From assembly GCA_000507305.1 (NCBI GenBank), contig DF239664.1, forward strand, positions 66,834 to 130,833: a stretch of 64,000 nt of DNA, given 5' to 3'. The position numbers and the translations under genes are program-made. Source of the DNA: Breviolum minutum Mf 1.05b.01 (Eukaryota > Sar > Dinophyceae > Suessiales > Symbiodiniaceae). Under the pieces are notes generated by a model. That model was not told the DNA's origin. It was given only the letters and a program-made list of their open reading frames with translations, and searched no databases. Numbering within the stretch: the stretch's first letter is position 1; each line of letters starts with the position of its first letter. Of the stretch, positions 51,201 through 63,831 are shown in pieces.

Positions 51201-52875
51201 GAAAATATGTGTATATGTAAATACGTACATTTGTGTTTATATATATATATATATATATGTACACATGTAAATAATGATGACCCCAAAGGGAATGTGGCCA
51301 TGAAGCTTTTATTGAAAGGCGTATCACAGACTGCCTTTTCAAATCAGGGGGTTTCTGTGTGTGGTCTTTCATTCTTCAGGGCCCTTTCTACTTGTGGAAA
51401 GTGAAGATTCCAAGATACCTTGATGATTGGTATATCTAATGACTTCAAGGTGAGTTTCGGGGTCAGACGTTTCCATAGCATCTGAAGAACCAGCTTGAAT
51501 TGTGATTTCCATGGCATCTGAAGAACCAGCTTGAATTGTGATAGGTTTCAATTCAAGAAGGCCTTGGCAAATCTACAAGACACAAGCAAGGCTACCGTGT
51601 GCATGGTCCCTAAAAATCAATACAAACGAAACACTTTGATCTTACTAAGTATCTTTCCTTTCTTTTTTGGTGTGCCAGGTCAAAATGAGACTCAAACAAA
51701 AATCTCCATCGGTGACCCGTGGTTTTGCATGTTTTCATTTCTTTTTACCGGTGATCCCAAATCAAGAACATCATAGCCTAATGGCTGATTGGGGCTTGGC
51801 CGAATGTTCAGCTTTGACCGGAAAAAAGTGACATGAAGAAATCAAAAGGTGGATTTCTTGGTACGAGAGAGCTTGTAACTAAACACACCTGAAAGGAACA
51901 CAGCCCTAAGACCTTACCGACTATGATCCGGGATTCTGAATTCTTAGTTGGCGGCAGGGGAATATATCTGGGGTGCGTTGATTGTTGAGAGTACTCAAGA
52001 TTGTAGCTGCCAAGGTTGGGTTGCCTTGAACATCATATCCAAGTGTCTTGGTTTTGCCGAACATTTTCGGCGGTTCACCTTTGAATTGAAACCATTCCAA
52101 CTCATCCCCCCCAAAAAAACGAGGTCAAAACAAGAAGTGGTGGTGGGAAGCTTCAATTCCCATGATGGCATATTCCCATAGGATCCCCGTTGTCATGGTA
52201 TATGTACCTGCATTTATTGTAAAAATCAACCACACGCATATAAATATGCCATGATTTCATGGGGTGTGTGGGGGGGTGAGGTTTACCTTCATCATCTTGA
52301 TGCAACGTATGAAGATGGTGCATCAGCGCAAGTTGGAGGCTGCTCGTGAGCTCTATGGCTTATCCCCTACCGATGAGATTGCCGAGGAGGAGTTGAAGAT
52401 GAAAGCCAAGGAACGCTTGGATTTCCGAAAGGTTGATGAAACTGATGTGCCATTATTGCTGGCCTTCATGGGTCTAACGCGCACCACACATAAACAAGAC
52501 AATCTGGGGAGGTAAAGATCCCAGAGATATGAATGAAAAGATATGAAAAAGGCGAATCTTTTTCAGAGCAAACAACAAAACTCATCATATTTATATATAT
52601 ATATACATATTTTTCGAGGGCTCCCCAAAAAATCAGGGGAACCAAAATGCCCAACCCTTTTTCTTTCCATGGGTTTGACTCCTCTAGTTTCATGGCTGGT
52701 TTCTTGAGCTCCAATGATGGTCAGTTGCCTTCTGGTGGAGTCAATGCCGCAGCCTATGGCCTGGGTTATGGCGAGGTGGGGGTGGGTTGACTGGGCAAGT
52801 TCTTGAGGGGGAAAAGCATCCATAAATGTGTCATATGTTTTTTTTTTTGGGGGGAGGTCAAGCTGAAGTGTGGAG

Positions 52876-52934
<59 letters not shown>

Positions 52935-54633
52935 TTGATGATGATGATGAGGAGAAATTTGGATAGACGACAGGAGTTACAAGAAATCGAGGTGAGAGTT
53001 TCAAATGCGTTTTGGAAACAAAGCACCTTTTATCTCGAAATTGATTGCAGTGGGGGGGGAGTGACAACAAGCTTGTGCCAATGTGTTTTGTTGTATGCTG
53101 TGGAACTCATGATGCGACATGTATGCCCCGCATGCCGCATGTTTTTTTTTTAAGCCTAGGGCCATGGAGCTTAGACACATTTTAGTTATTTAAGGTGCAT
53201 TCAGATTTCAACCAACAAAACCATCTCCCCAAGCTTAAAAGAAAGGGAACCCCAAAAATGAAGGCCACAAAAAATGGGCAAACAAAAATCAATTTCTGGA
53301 TCTCCTTTTCGCTTCCGATCCCTTGCCCCAGGAAGCCGAAAGTGAGGAGAAGATGGTGGAGGTTTGCGGCTCCTTCGTGTGTTTTGGGGGTTCAGTTTGG
53401 GGGTCACCTTTGAGAGGATGGGAGTGATGGTCCCAATTGAGTTGATCGTTTGTTTTTATATAAATTGAAAATGCAATTGATTAGGTCCCATTGAGTGCCC
53501 CAAACGTTGGGAGTGTCGCAAGAGAAGAGAATGGAGGGGGAGGGTGTTACAATTGCAGAAGAAAATGGAGGAAAACGGACATCTCTTTTCATCAAAGTCA
53601 TAAACCACATGTTGATCCATTTGCCTTCTGCCCTTAGACTGGCACCTCGATTGAAAGCTGTATATACAATGGGAGGTTTCAGGTGATGGACGATGCCTCC
53701 TGTTAGGTCAGATAGGTGGGGAGTTTCCCAGATTTGCAGGTTGTGACCGAGACCATGGTCACCTTGGGCATGAGCGCACATACCGACCGCATGTTGCGCT
53801 TGATGGTCGATAGTGGTGTGACCAACACGGCGGTCTTGGAACGTGTTTTTGCTGCAAGAGGGTGGGTTAAGGGGGGCCTGCAACAAACACGGGGATACAC
53901 GGGAGGACTTGGTCCCACGTTTCCCAAACCCGGGGAAGCCTGGAGGGGAAACAACGAGGTCTCACCATGGAACGTTGCATGGAACTGAACCTGCCTTGGG
54001 TCCTCATCGAATCAGCTCAAAAGCGCTGGACCTCGGAGAAAATGAACTTGGGGCCACTGGGCCATGAACGGGGGCGGACTGAAAGTTTGGGATGGTTTGG
54101 GGATTTTTTTGGCTGAAACGGGGACATGTTTTTTTTAAAAATTGTTGGGAGGGGAGGGGATGAGATTTTTGGCACACAAATCTATGGATTGTATCTTCGA
54201 TATAACGTGTACATACATATTAATTTACAGTTCTTTTTCTACACAGACTTGACGATGAATAGTGATGGTGAAATTATGTCAGATGACTCCACCCCATATC
54301 CAGACGCCCCAAAAAAGGTACTTACAAGAATAGGATTAGGGGTATAGATCTCCCTTCTTTTTTGGGAATATCCATGTTGGTGAAGTACTATTCTTTGGTT
54401 GAACAAAAACGTGCATGTAATCTGTACATATTATGTACTTTATATGAGTTTTTGTTGTATTGTCAACTTTTTTGATCCGATAGCGATAGCTTAGCTGTGA
54501 TCCCAACTGACAACTCCCAATTGGAAGATGATGCGATAGCTGTGCTGTCATTTGAGGCAAGACAAGGGTGGTGTGGTTGAGAAAGAGGATCCTTTCATGA
54601 AATTGCTGGAGGCAAATCGTAATCGTCTTACAG
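45203..54633 (+). CDS. Microbial rhodopsin, channelrhodopsin-like, with long tail
   Basis: Seven-helix retinal protein family. Exons: 45203-45279 (MAASQGMQDQISNAM start), 45481-45547, 46152-46204 (helix A, FILLAMWLIFANNSK), 46368 to about 46485 (helix B, ATISTAVALFSGFFNILPLG), 48441-48621 (helices C-D, starting EWIMTCPIMQL), 49306-49362 (helix E, LACIMFYHNALQISENSE), 49726 to about 49792 (helix F), 50678-50760 (SVEGFGVITDYLVIEM, first part of helix G) and 52281-52431 (FTFIILMQRMK, its end, then a charged helix). The E-W-x-x-T-C-P signature is that of channelrhodopsin helix C: Glu at the counter-ion site and the DC-gate Cys. The retinal-binding Lys should be the second residue after 50760 and I could not locate its exon. 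Further exons 53740-53842, 53959-54060, 54247-54317 and 54567 to about 54633 join in phase as a cytoplasmic tail. The exon just before helix C and some junctions (exon 1/2, helix F/G) are unresolved. Confidence 0.7.
48139..48251. repeat. 113-bp foldback element
   Basis: TATACACCCCGAAGACGAACATGGAACATA pairs imperfectly with the reverse complement of the right end (TTCCATGTTTATCTTCCAGGGTGTATA). It lies in the rhodopsin intron before the helix C exon. Confidence 0.7.
49611..49630. repeat. (CT)n microsatellite
   Basis: Short CT tract in a rhodopsin intron. Confidence 0.8.
52709..52775 (+). CDS. Exon candidate, Gly/Ala/Tyr-rich
   Basis: SNDGQLPSGGVNAAAYGLGY is bounded by TTGAG and GAG|GTGGG. It reads as coding but its phase does not match the rhodopsin exon before it, so its place is uncertain. 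Confidence 0.35.
52878..52950. repeat. (ATG)n repeat
   Basis: About 70 bp of ATG/GAT repeat, directly followed by a charged helical frame (RNLDRRQELQEIE, about 52952-52991) that may be an exon. Confidence 0.9.
53332..53361 (+). CDS. Small coiled-coil exon
   Basis: CCCCAG|G then EAESEEKMVE then GTTTGC, phase 0 at both ends. It probably belongs to the rhodopsin tail, with a further small exon near 53559. Confidence 0.4.
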
Positions 54634-54946
54634 GAAAGGACATGTGCCTCGGCAAAATCGCCATTTTTCGGGTTCGGAAGATCACTGGTTTGGCGTGTTT
54701 CTTCCATGGGGTTCCTCAAGATGGTGTTGGCAAGGGCCACTGCCTTCAGAATCAGCTCCTGATCATCATGACATATCTTCTATCGGTTGTCACTTTGCAG
54801 TCCTTGGCTAGATCCGGGCGGAGTGACGTAGGGCAAGCCGTTGGATGCCACCCCAAAAAAACATCTTGTATTTCAAAGCAGGCAAGCTTGCGCGCCCTTT
54901 AGTGCTTTTCTAAAAAAGGATAGGAGTAAAACACTGGGTACCTGAG

Positions 54947-57900
54947 GTTGCCGGGCATGTCGGGCGCTGCCACACCCACCGGGATTATGGGTTCCATGGG
55001 TGGCTTTGGTGGGCCTATGAATGAACAAGTCGGAGATCAAATCAAGGGACGCTTTTCTCAAAATGGCTGAATTTAGGGGGAGTTTGGAGTTTTTGGAAGA
55101 TTTATTTTGGTTGCAAGAACCTGTTTTTGAACTGGAACTGGCCTCCTTGAAATGATGGGTTGGGTGAGTGGAGATTGAACTCTTCAGTCAATGAACAGCA
55201 TCATGTTGGACCAGTTTGACTGGTGAATCAGTGATCCATGTTTTTTCTCTCTCAGAATTTATATAGTGTTTTGGAAGTCACCCTATTTTTCCTGGTTAAG
55301 TTTATCTCATGAAATGGACCAACGCTGTAAAATCAAGGAATGCTGATGGGTGTTTTGCAGCCCATGCGCGATGAGATCACATCTCTATCCACGCAGATGC
55401 ACAACATCGAGGAGCCGAAAATGGGTTTTGCCAATTTGGACATGAGTATGACCGTATGACCTGGGCATAATATCTCATTATAAATATATATATATATATG
55501 TACAATTTGATATAGACACCTATCGATACGAATCACCTCATGCCACGCATACCTCCCAAGAGTGATTACAATCACAGGTTTTTCACAAACCGATGACGGT
55601 GGATAGACCCAGGCCCCACCAAACCCAAATCATGATTGAGACATGCCCGTATTGAAAACAAGACTTGGGACGTTGAAGTTTTTGGATGTTTTCTCCCAAT
55701 CTGAAATCTTTCAGGCATGTCCCAATGTGGAAAATTTACCCCCAATCTTTCCAGCAAATTCTGCCATCAGAAACGCACATTATGAACAACACCCCAGGGA
55801 GAGTTCGAGATGTTCGATCTACAGTTGCACTCCTCTGCTGGTCAGTTGGGAATGCTATCCTAGCCTTAATGGCTTACCCCCTCACAAAAACTAATATGAA
55901 ACCTGAAGAAGATCACTTGAAAAAAAAGAAAACAACATCTACGCGTTCTACGCCCGTTTTTGAGGGTTTAATTATTTTTTTCTGAAGCTGTAGAGTTTAG
56001 TAAGGTAAGTTTAGGACATGAATAATTCCAACAGTTATTTTTTGGGTGTATTACTTGGATTCCAATCCCCCACCCGGTAACAATTCGCAGGATTTTCGGG
56101 GCTCTAGAAAATGTCATGGATAAAAACCCTGGATCGTCAGGATTGGGTCCACCTAAATGGGGGCGTATAGGGTGTAGACATCCAATGTTTTTTCTCACCC
56201 GCCAGAAAAAACTAGGTGGTGGTTTCAAATATTTTTTTATTTTCACCCCGAAATTTGGGGAAGATGAACCCATTTTGACAAGCATATTTTTCAGATGGGT
56301 TGGTTCAACCACCAACGAGAAAAACACGACCCCGATTTCAGACGGATCTAAAAACGGCCAGGAGAACTTGCACCGTCAGTTGGAAACCACCCAAGAATCC
56401 ATTGCACAGCGGATGGACTTCTCCCAGGTCAAGGGTGAAACCGGAAACGGGTGGGGGCAGCTCCGAAACGGTGCGTTAGTAACGGGAGCGTTAGATGACA
56501 AAGGCAAAAAGACAACGGAAACGTGTTTTTTTTTGCGGGGGATGGAGGAAGAAACCTGTCATTTAAGGTGCTGTTTTGGGGATCAAAACATCGGTGGATT
56601 ATTTTCTTTTCCATTCTGTGGTTGATGCACACATTCTTTTCAGCAAAATTACAGATTTTGAGTCTCTGAAGCCTGGAATTTGTCAACCATTGAATGACGT
56701 CTTCAGTGGTTTGTTTGGTGAAAGTGTGGGGGAACCCGCGATTCACCTGGTTTTCATGCTGCTGCCAGCAAGATCAGGTGGCGATCTTGCAGACCGTCAA
56801 TGCTTGTCAAGTCTTACTGCACAAGTTGGATTCTTCTCAGGTTGGGCATGGGTGGGTGTGTTTTTTGTCACCCAGCCGTTTGGTTAAAGTGCAACTGGTA
56901 GATTGGTGCCAAGAAGGTAGCTACCAGCTATGCTTCGTGGAGATTTGAATGGTGGAAGATCAAATGCTGTAGTGATATGTTGTGATGAGATCCTCCAAGC
57001 AAGAAGTTTCGGAGAAAATGCAGGAAGTCTTGATGGAAAAAAAACACGAATGGGTGCGAACGGTTTTGTTTTGTTTGGGCAAATCAACCACTTTCCAAAA
57101 CTCCTTGCAGAGTCGACACTGCTTGAAAAGGATGGAGTGGTGCAAAAGATCGACGGGCAGTCGCTGAGACAGCGAAGAGAACAGTGGCAACGGGGGTGGG
57201 TTTCCTGTGTTTTCAACTAGTGCAGTCCAAACGGAGACATGACAAAGATGGTTCCCTTCCAGACTAGTGCTGAGGAGAAAAATTGTTTGACCCTGCGACT
57301 TTTCTAGGAACCGGAACCTCTGAAAAACCTCCAAAGAAGGATCCGCTGAGCAATGCCCAAGACTGAAAGACGGGTTTTAACGTAGTTGTTACCGTTGTCA
57401 CCCTTGGCACCGTAGGGCTTCGCTTACTAAATTGTTCCAAGGAAAGCTGTGGTGGACAACCTCTTGAGCAACATCACAGGCGCGGCCATTGGTGGCACCA
57501 TGATCATCAGTTTGCAAAAATGGCCAATTGTCATGTCTATGGCAGTTTTTTTTATTTAGAATTTACATGTATATATATATATATGGATATATGTAATATC
57601 ATATGTATACAGACGATACTTATGGCATTTTTAAATGACCCTTGGATTGGAGTCACGGAGGTTTTGACCGAAGTTTGTGACGTGAAAACACGAATTTTCC
57701 AGTGCTTGAAACCAGTTCAGTGTTGCACCTTGACCATCCTGTTAGGTGCAACGGATAACACCAAGCAAGCATTGCTGGCCCCTTGGAAGGGAACGTTCAT
57801 CAAGGCCCAATTTGTCAGGGTTTGCTGCATTACCTCAACCCAAATCACTCTTATTGCTGGGTTTACCACTGAAAAATCGAGGGGGGCTGGAAGATTCAAC

Positions 57901-60193
57901 ATGTTTTTTCATTTTTACCGTTTTTTTTTTAAGGGAAAATGATCCAATGTGACAAGCCTATCCCTTCACTGAAATTGCCAACTAAATCACTTTTGAGTCG
58001 ATGATATGTCAACGATTTTCCTTTCCCTCAGGTTGGGATATGTATTACCGTTCCCTGCAAGGGATAGAAAAATCTTCCAGCTTCCAACTCTTGTCATACT
58101 TTGGACCGATTTTCTTGAATGATCTTCATGGGCTGCGCTTTTCTGGGGCAAAAACGTGGCTTAAAAACGGTGTTTTTTTTGAAACGACTTTTTGTGGGTA
58201 TAGGCTTCTCCAACTCGCCAGGGGGCATCCAGATTCTGACGCCGAATCGATACAAAGATGTCATGAAGCTCATGGTTTTTTGGGAACAAGTGTTAAAAAA
58301 AGTGTTGAAAGAAACACACCGCATTTTTTAAAAAAAGGACATGAAAGTGCTGACATCCCTTTTAAAAGAGGGGCATTTTCCCCAAAAAACGCCTAAGAAT
58401 CCGAAAAACATCCCCACATTTTTCGGGGATGGTTTCCTACCATGGAGTTTTCATCCGCAGCTGACGAACACCGACCCAAGGAATCCGTGAACTCCTCTTC
58501 CAGTGTTTTGCTCCAAAAACTCGACTTGACGCAACAAGACTTGTTGAAGCAGAGCAAGGCGGCGGCAACCGTTGATGATTGGGTTTGGTACATTGGGGTT
58601 GCTTTTTTGGGAGATTGATGTATCTTTAAAGCAAGGTTGTTCTGCATCTACTTTATATACTGTACATCATTATATATGTATGTTATACTGTTATACTATA
58701 TGTTTTATCCAGCATTGAAGTGTCTTTTTGCGTGCAGATTGCGCCTTCGTGGTGTCTCAAACAAAACTGGGACCTAGGGACTAGTATTCCCAATACGGAA
58801 CAGGCAGGGCCAATACGTCGGGGGAGGAGTGGATCATACCTCGAAACACTGAACACCAGGTGTCTCATGAAGTTCTTGAATCTGTTGCCACGAACCAAGG
58901 TGGTTGGGAAGGGATTTCTGGGATGCGGAAAGTGTTGGCATCGTTGAGAGGCAGAGAAATTCAGGTGTCAATTTCGTGATGGGGTTTTCTGGCTGGTGAG
59001 ATGCTGTGATGTCATGAGATTTCACTGTGAATTGTTGAAAATTATGTTAAACATCACATGAGTTTCGCTTTTTTTTGCTGTCATTTTCGCTATGCAGGAT
59101 TTGGACATATCAATCAAAAACTTGCACCGTACTGCAGTCGCGGAAGCTTGCGGAAGCAATTTTAACGTTTTTTAATGTTGAAGTTTCGCGGAAGTGCGTT
59201 TTGCGGGATTTTCTTATTTTGTCTTTTACATTTCATATGAACATCATATGAAGATATCGGTATATAGACATTTATACTGCGCTTTCTACGATGTAATTGT
59301 TTTACATGAGCCGTGGTAAACACAAGGTGGCAACGATCTTAGTTCTTGGTAAAAGTGTTCATATTCTTTGCGGAAGCTTCGCGGAAGCGTCGCGGAAGCA
59401 AACCTTTCACGCGGAGGCACTGAAAGACCCCGAGCCCATTTGTATGGAAGATAGGATCGTGAAAGATGGTTCACCCATGTTCACCCATCCTAGAATGTCA
59501 CCTGTATTTTCCATTTGTGAAGTTCGAAATCTGAATGTATTAATTACTTTAAGTTTTAAACTCTCCAGCCAGTACAACCAAAAACATTGTCAGAATGCCC
59601 TGCCCACCAACAAATACACAATAACACACTTGCAGGCAACCCCTAGAAAAAGCTTTTGCGGAAGCTCCCCGTGTGACCGCGGAAGCACTTCTAGAAAAAT
59701 CATTAAAAATCTAATCCGCGGAAGCTCGCGGAAGCTGCTGTTGTGAACTTGCTCCCGCCGAAGCAAAAATGCATGTCGCGGAAGCTTTGCTGAAGGGCCC
59801 GCGGAAGGGTTGCCATACGTCCATTGAAAATATGAAGGAAAAAAAATCAAAACTCACATCAAATCATCCATTTTATCCATCCTTGCTCATCCATTCCTCA
59901 CTTGATAGGTCGGATATGGACTTATCAAGTGTGTTTCCTACTTGCCCCATGTCTTGCCCCCCTTTTTGTTTCTCCATGTTTTTTTCTCAGGTGCCTTATC
60001 TAAGCAGATGGAATCGAGTCACGAGTTTACTCGTAAGCGCCTCGTTGAGATGGAAGATACCTTGGTGAAGAAGACCAGCGAGATGGGAGGAGAGGTGAAA
60101 GCCGTTCAGGTTGAAAAATGCGATGGTCTTCAGCAACACATCCAGATGCTTGGGATTTTGTTGTGGGAGGGCATGGATGGGGGGGGGAATGGT

Positions 60194-60275
<82 letters not shown>

Positions 60276-63200
60276 CGTTTTAATGAAGGGAAGAGATGAT
60301 GGATAATATGTGTGGCACTGTGGTTTCGTGATGATTTTTGTAGCGCTCTAATGACGCGCTCTTTTCGTGCAGAGTGCTTTGCAATTTGCAAGTTTTCGGT
60401 TGTCTATAGAGTTTCTTAGCATCCCTACTCACATCTTAAAATTCAATCAAACACCTGTTTTGGTGTTTTATAACTTTGGGATAGGGGTTTTCAAACATCT
60501 CAACCCTCAACATAGATCCACAAATCTTGGTATCTTTGATGGATAAAATCCTGCCCCCCAAAAATGAGATGCTCGAAACAACGATAAAGAATTCAGGATA
60601 CATTTACCCCCCTCAGCTGGTGCACCACTTATTTTCAACCTGCAATTTGTCATGAAAAAAAGGTACTCGAGTCGTCATGGGACCACCAACCTCTATAGCT
60701 ACCAGCCCAGTTGAGTTAGTATTTTTGGGTCAGGAATGACTTGGCCAGTCTTGGCAAGTGGTGCTCTGCCATGGTAGAATCCACTGAGAAGGCCACAGCC
60801 ACACAGGAGGAGCGTATGATCGATGTTCGACGCCAGCACCATGGTAGCAGTTGATTCCAAAAAGGTTGCTACGAATCACTTATTGCAAGAAGTTTGGGCG
60901 GGATAGGGATAGAACTTCTCAAGAAACTGAGGGATTTTGGCAGGACGAGTTTCTGAAAGAGCTGATTGTGGATCCGCGATTCCGAAAGACCCTAAGGACT
61001 ATGTTGATCATGGATATCGTGTCCAGCACCCAGGATGCTATCACCGCCAGTTCTGAATCTTTGCATCTTGGAGATGCAGTTGTGGGAAAGATGGGCTTTT
61101 GTGACATATGGACACCGAACCCAGATCTTTGGGTTGGGCTAGATCCATGTTTTCTCTCAGACATGGTTCGAGTTGGTGTTACATGAATAACATACCTAAT
61201 ATACCTGTCATCAGTGTCTATCATATCCTTGATTCCACAGGTAGTGTACATCACCTCGTTTTCCAATGGGTTTGAGCAATGATGCCCGTTGGATACACAA
61301 AAGTCCCATCAGAAAAATGGAGAAGCTCGGAAGTGGCATGATGGTAAACAGGACCTCCCTGGTTTTTCTTCATCTTGAATTTGGACATGTTGGTATGCAT
61401 TTTCCATCGTTTTCACACAAGAAAATGTCTAGCACTAAAAACAACTATTAATCACCATGAGCAGTCCATTTTTGTTTTTTGGGCCCCGAGTGGTGATAAG
61501 GCAAAGCTTCACACACTCGCAGTACATGAACAACTCCGCAGCTAACATGGAGATGAACTTGCGAGAAGTCATCATGAGGGAGATGGATGTAGTGAAGAGC
61601 AGCTTGTTGGGCATGGATGGTGGAAATCAGGACGAATGATGGCATGATGTGTTAAGATCTTGAGAGATTTTGTCTGGTGTGAATGAACCTTGTAACTACA
61701 GGATATGTGACTAGAGAGCTTGTTGCTTTGGGTATTTGATGGTATGTTGGATTGGATGGTGTGGAAAATCATTAGGGACAATGATATTTCCTCCAAAAAG
61801 TGGCACAAAACTTAGGGAGATTGAAAACGACAACCATGTGTCATGACAGGCCTCGAAATCAAGCCGCTAGGCTACACAGTTACTGGAACACAAACCCCTG
61901 ATAAATGCTGCCCTTTTTTTTCTCCGTGTTTTTATTTTTTTTGCTTTGCTTATCCGGGTGGGACGATACCTTAAGGTGTTTTCCTTCCTCGTATTTCTGC
62001 CAAGTTTTGCTGTACGATCATGAACTGCTGGATACCCTCCAGGGAACTAAAATATCCCACCTGGGGAAAAGGAAAATCATCTTCAAAGGTGCCTTAGTAG
62101 GGGATATATTAGTTCCCTGGAGGGTAGCTGTTTAGTCCATGATGTGTCCCTACATCGTAGGAGGTGAACTTGAAATCTGCCATTTGTGCTATGGTGGAAC
62201 GCCTGGATGATGGTGTGAAACGTCTGGAACTGGCTTCAGACGCTTAGCTTAGCGTAGAAACAGCTTTTTTTTTGGGGGGGTTTCTGATGACAGGTTAACT
62301 ATGGCAAGATGGTATAGACTAGATATATAGTAGGCTAAGATGGCTGTTGGAAATCCCACCTCTTGCAAGCCTCCATAAAGATCAGTCAGACTTAGCTCAT
62401 CAATTTCCAAAGCAAGAAGTCCAAGCATGTGAAACTTTGACCAGGTTGACTTAAAAGTTGTTGATGTGAGAAAGATATCAGAAAATCAGAAACAGCTTGG
62501 TTTCACCATGTCCATTGGGCGGCTGCCTGATGATACCAGGAAATGAACGCTGCAGGCGTGGGAGGTTCCGCAAGCGAAATAGATGAGATGCGTCAAGAAT
62601 TGGCAAATGTGGCACAGGTCGGGTGAATGGCGAAAATGAAAAGCCCATGAAACAAAACGGCATCAAACAGCTCTGAAACGTGACCTAAGAGGGCAGAACA
62701 GGATCCCATTTTGATTTAAACATAGTTCAACTGGAGCCGGAAAAAAAATCTCACAACAGAAAGATGGATTTTAAAGAGCAACCAAAAAAGAGGCCAGGGG
62801 CATGTTATTTTTCATGTGGAAAGGTTTTGGGGATTTGGGACATTTTGGGACCCTGGTGCTCCGGTTTTCAGAACTGACAGCTGCACCGGGACAGGTTTTG
62901 GCACAGCGGCAGCAAGAGGTGAGCACGCAGAGCGTCCATCAAGTCAGTGAAGTTCTGCGTGGAGAGTTGAGTGCGTTTAAGGATACTCAAAATGTACAGG
63001 TCAGGGTCCTCAGATAGTTTTTTTTTCCAAAAGAATCTGATAAATCTGATGCATCTGACATTTTTTTGTGGGGGGATGAGAATTCAACAGAGTTTCATTT
63101 TCTGCAAAGAATCCATTTTGAGGCTCAAATGTCCAATTCTTTGACCGAACAAGTTCCTTGGGTCGGCAAAGGAAGTGATGTGATTCGGTTGGATGAAGAC

Positions 63201-63336
63201 GTCCATGTGGACTCAGGCTCAATGATGTACGTTAGGATGCATACATGATCTATTGTGTATTAGATGATGGGGCAGATTTAGATTGTGCTTTTGGTTCTCA
63301 CCTATGTGATTATAGAATAACTATTATTCTTACTAC

Positions 63337-63370
<34 letters not shown>

Positions 63371-63831
63371 TGGTTATCTTGTTTGAGATAATTTTCAAGT
63401 TTGAGGGATTTATTTAACAAGAATAGGGGCAAAGCATCACGGTAAAGGCCAAATTACAAAACCTTTCAGACCAGACATTCACGACAAGCACACTGAGGTA
63501 TTCCCCACAATATGTAGAAACATGTATGAGCATGCATATCTCTGTAAACAAGTATCTCTACGTATGAGATAGTACATAGGCATATACTGGGATGTATTTG
63601 GAGATGATATATCTATATTATCTCAATCTTGTCTTGCACCTTTAATTGTACCACGGTGTGTTGCAGTGCATCTGGAACTTGGGAGATGGGAATTCCCCAA
63701 CCAAACCCAAGGTCAGCAGCTTCTATGATCATGTGACGCAAAATCTTGAACGGGTGGAAGCTTCCTTAGACAAACTCTTGAATGACAAGCATGGGGACTC
63801 GCAGCGGAAGAGCCGCGCGGACCGGGGATGA
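54947..63831 (+). CDS. Series of coiled-coil exons, probably the rhodopsin extension
   Basis: Exons with good splice signals: about 54947-55047, 55361-55445 (DEITSLSTQMHNIEEPKMGF), 56362-56427 (ENLHRQLETTQESIAQRMDF), 56778-56840 (VAILQTVNACQVLLHKLDSS), about 57000-57035, about 57111-57195, 57442-57509, 58222-58274, 58461-58558 (SVLLQKLDLTQQDLLKQSK, GC donor), 58860-58964, 59991-60109 (HEFTRKRLVEMEDTLVKKTS), 60792-60843, 60944-61078 (DEFLKELIVDPRFRKTLRTM), 61523-61619, 62161-62238, 62540-62617, 62895-62999, 63123-63152, 63448-63497 and 63667-63831 (FYDHVTQNLERVEASLDKLL, stop TGA). Most start in phase 0 and encode one helical segment. I see no stop with 3' flank plus new start that clearly separates them from the rhodopsin exons, but an in-frame ATG at 58443 could begin a second gene. 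Confidence 0.6.
59130..59815. repeat. Cluster of GCGGAAGC octamers
   Basis: CGCGGAAGC or close variants occur about fifteen times in under 700 bp, singly or in groups of two or three, always in the same orientation. The sequence between them is ordinary AT-rich intron. The word is nearly absent elsewhere in the window. Confidence 0.85.
60193..60276. repeat. (TTG)n microsatellite
   Basis: About 80 bp of pure TTG in a coiled-coil gene intron. Confidence 0.95.
62033..62126. repeat. 94-bp element with terminal inverted repeats
   Basis: TACCCTCCAGGGAACTAA at the left end pairs exactly with TTAGTTCCCTGGAGGGTA at the right; pairing extends further inward with mismatches. The core (ATATCCCACCTGGGGAAAAG and beyond) recurs in a diverged copy at about 2964-3045. 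It lies in an intron between the exons at 61619 and 62161. A non-autonomous transposon or introner element is likely. Confidence 0.8.
63341..63370. repeat. (ATT)n microsatellite
   Basis: Ten ATT units in an intron of the coiled-coil gene. Confidence 0.9.
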
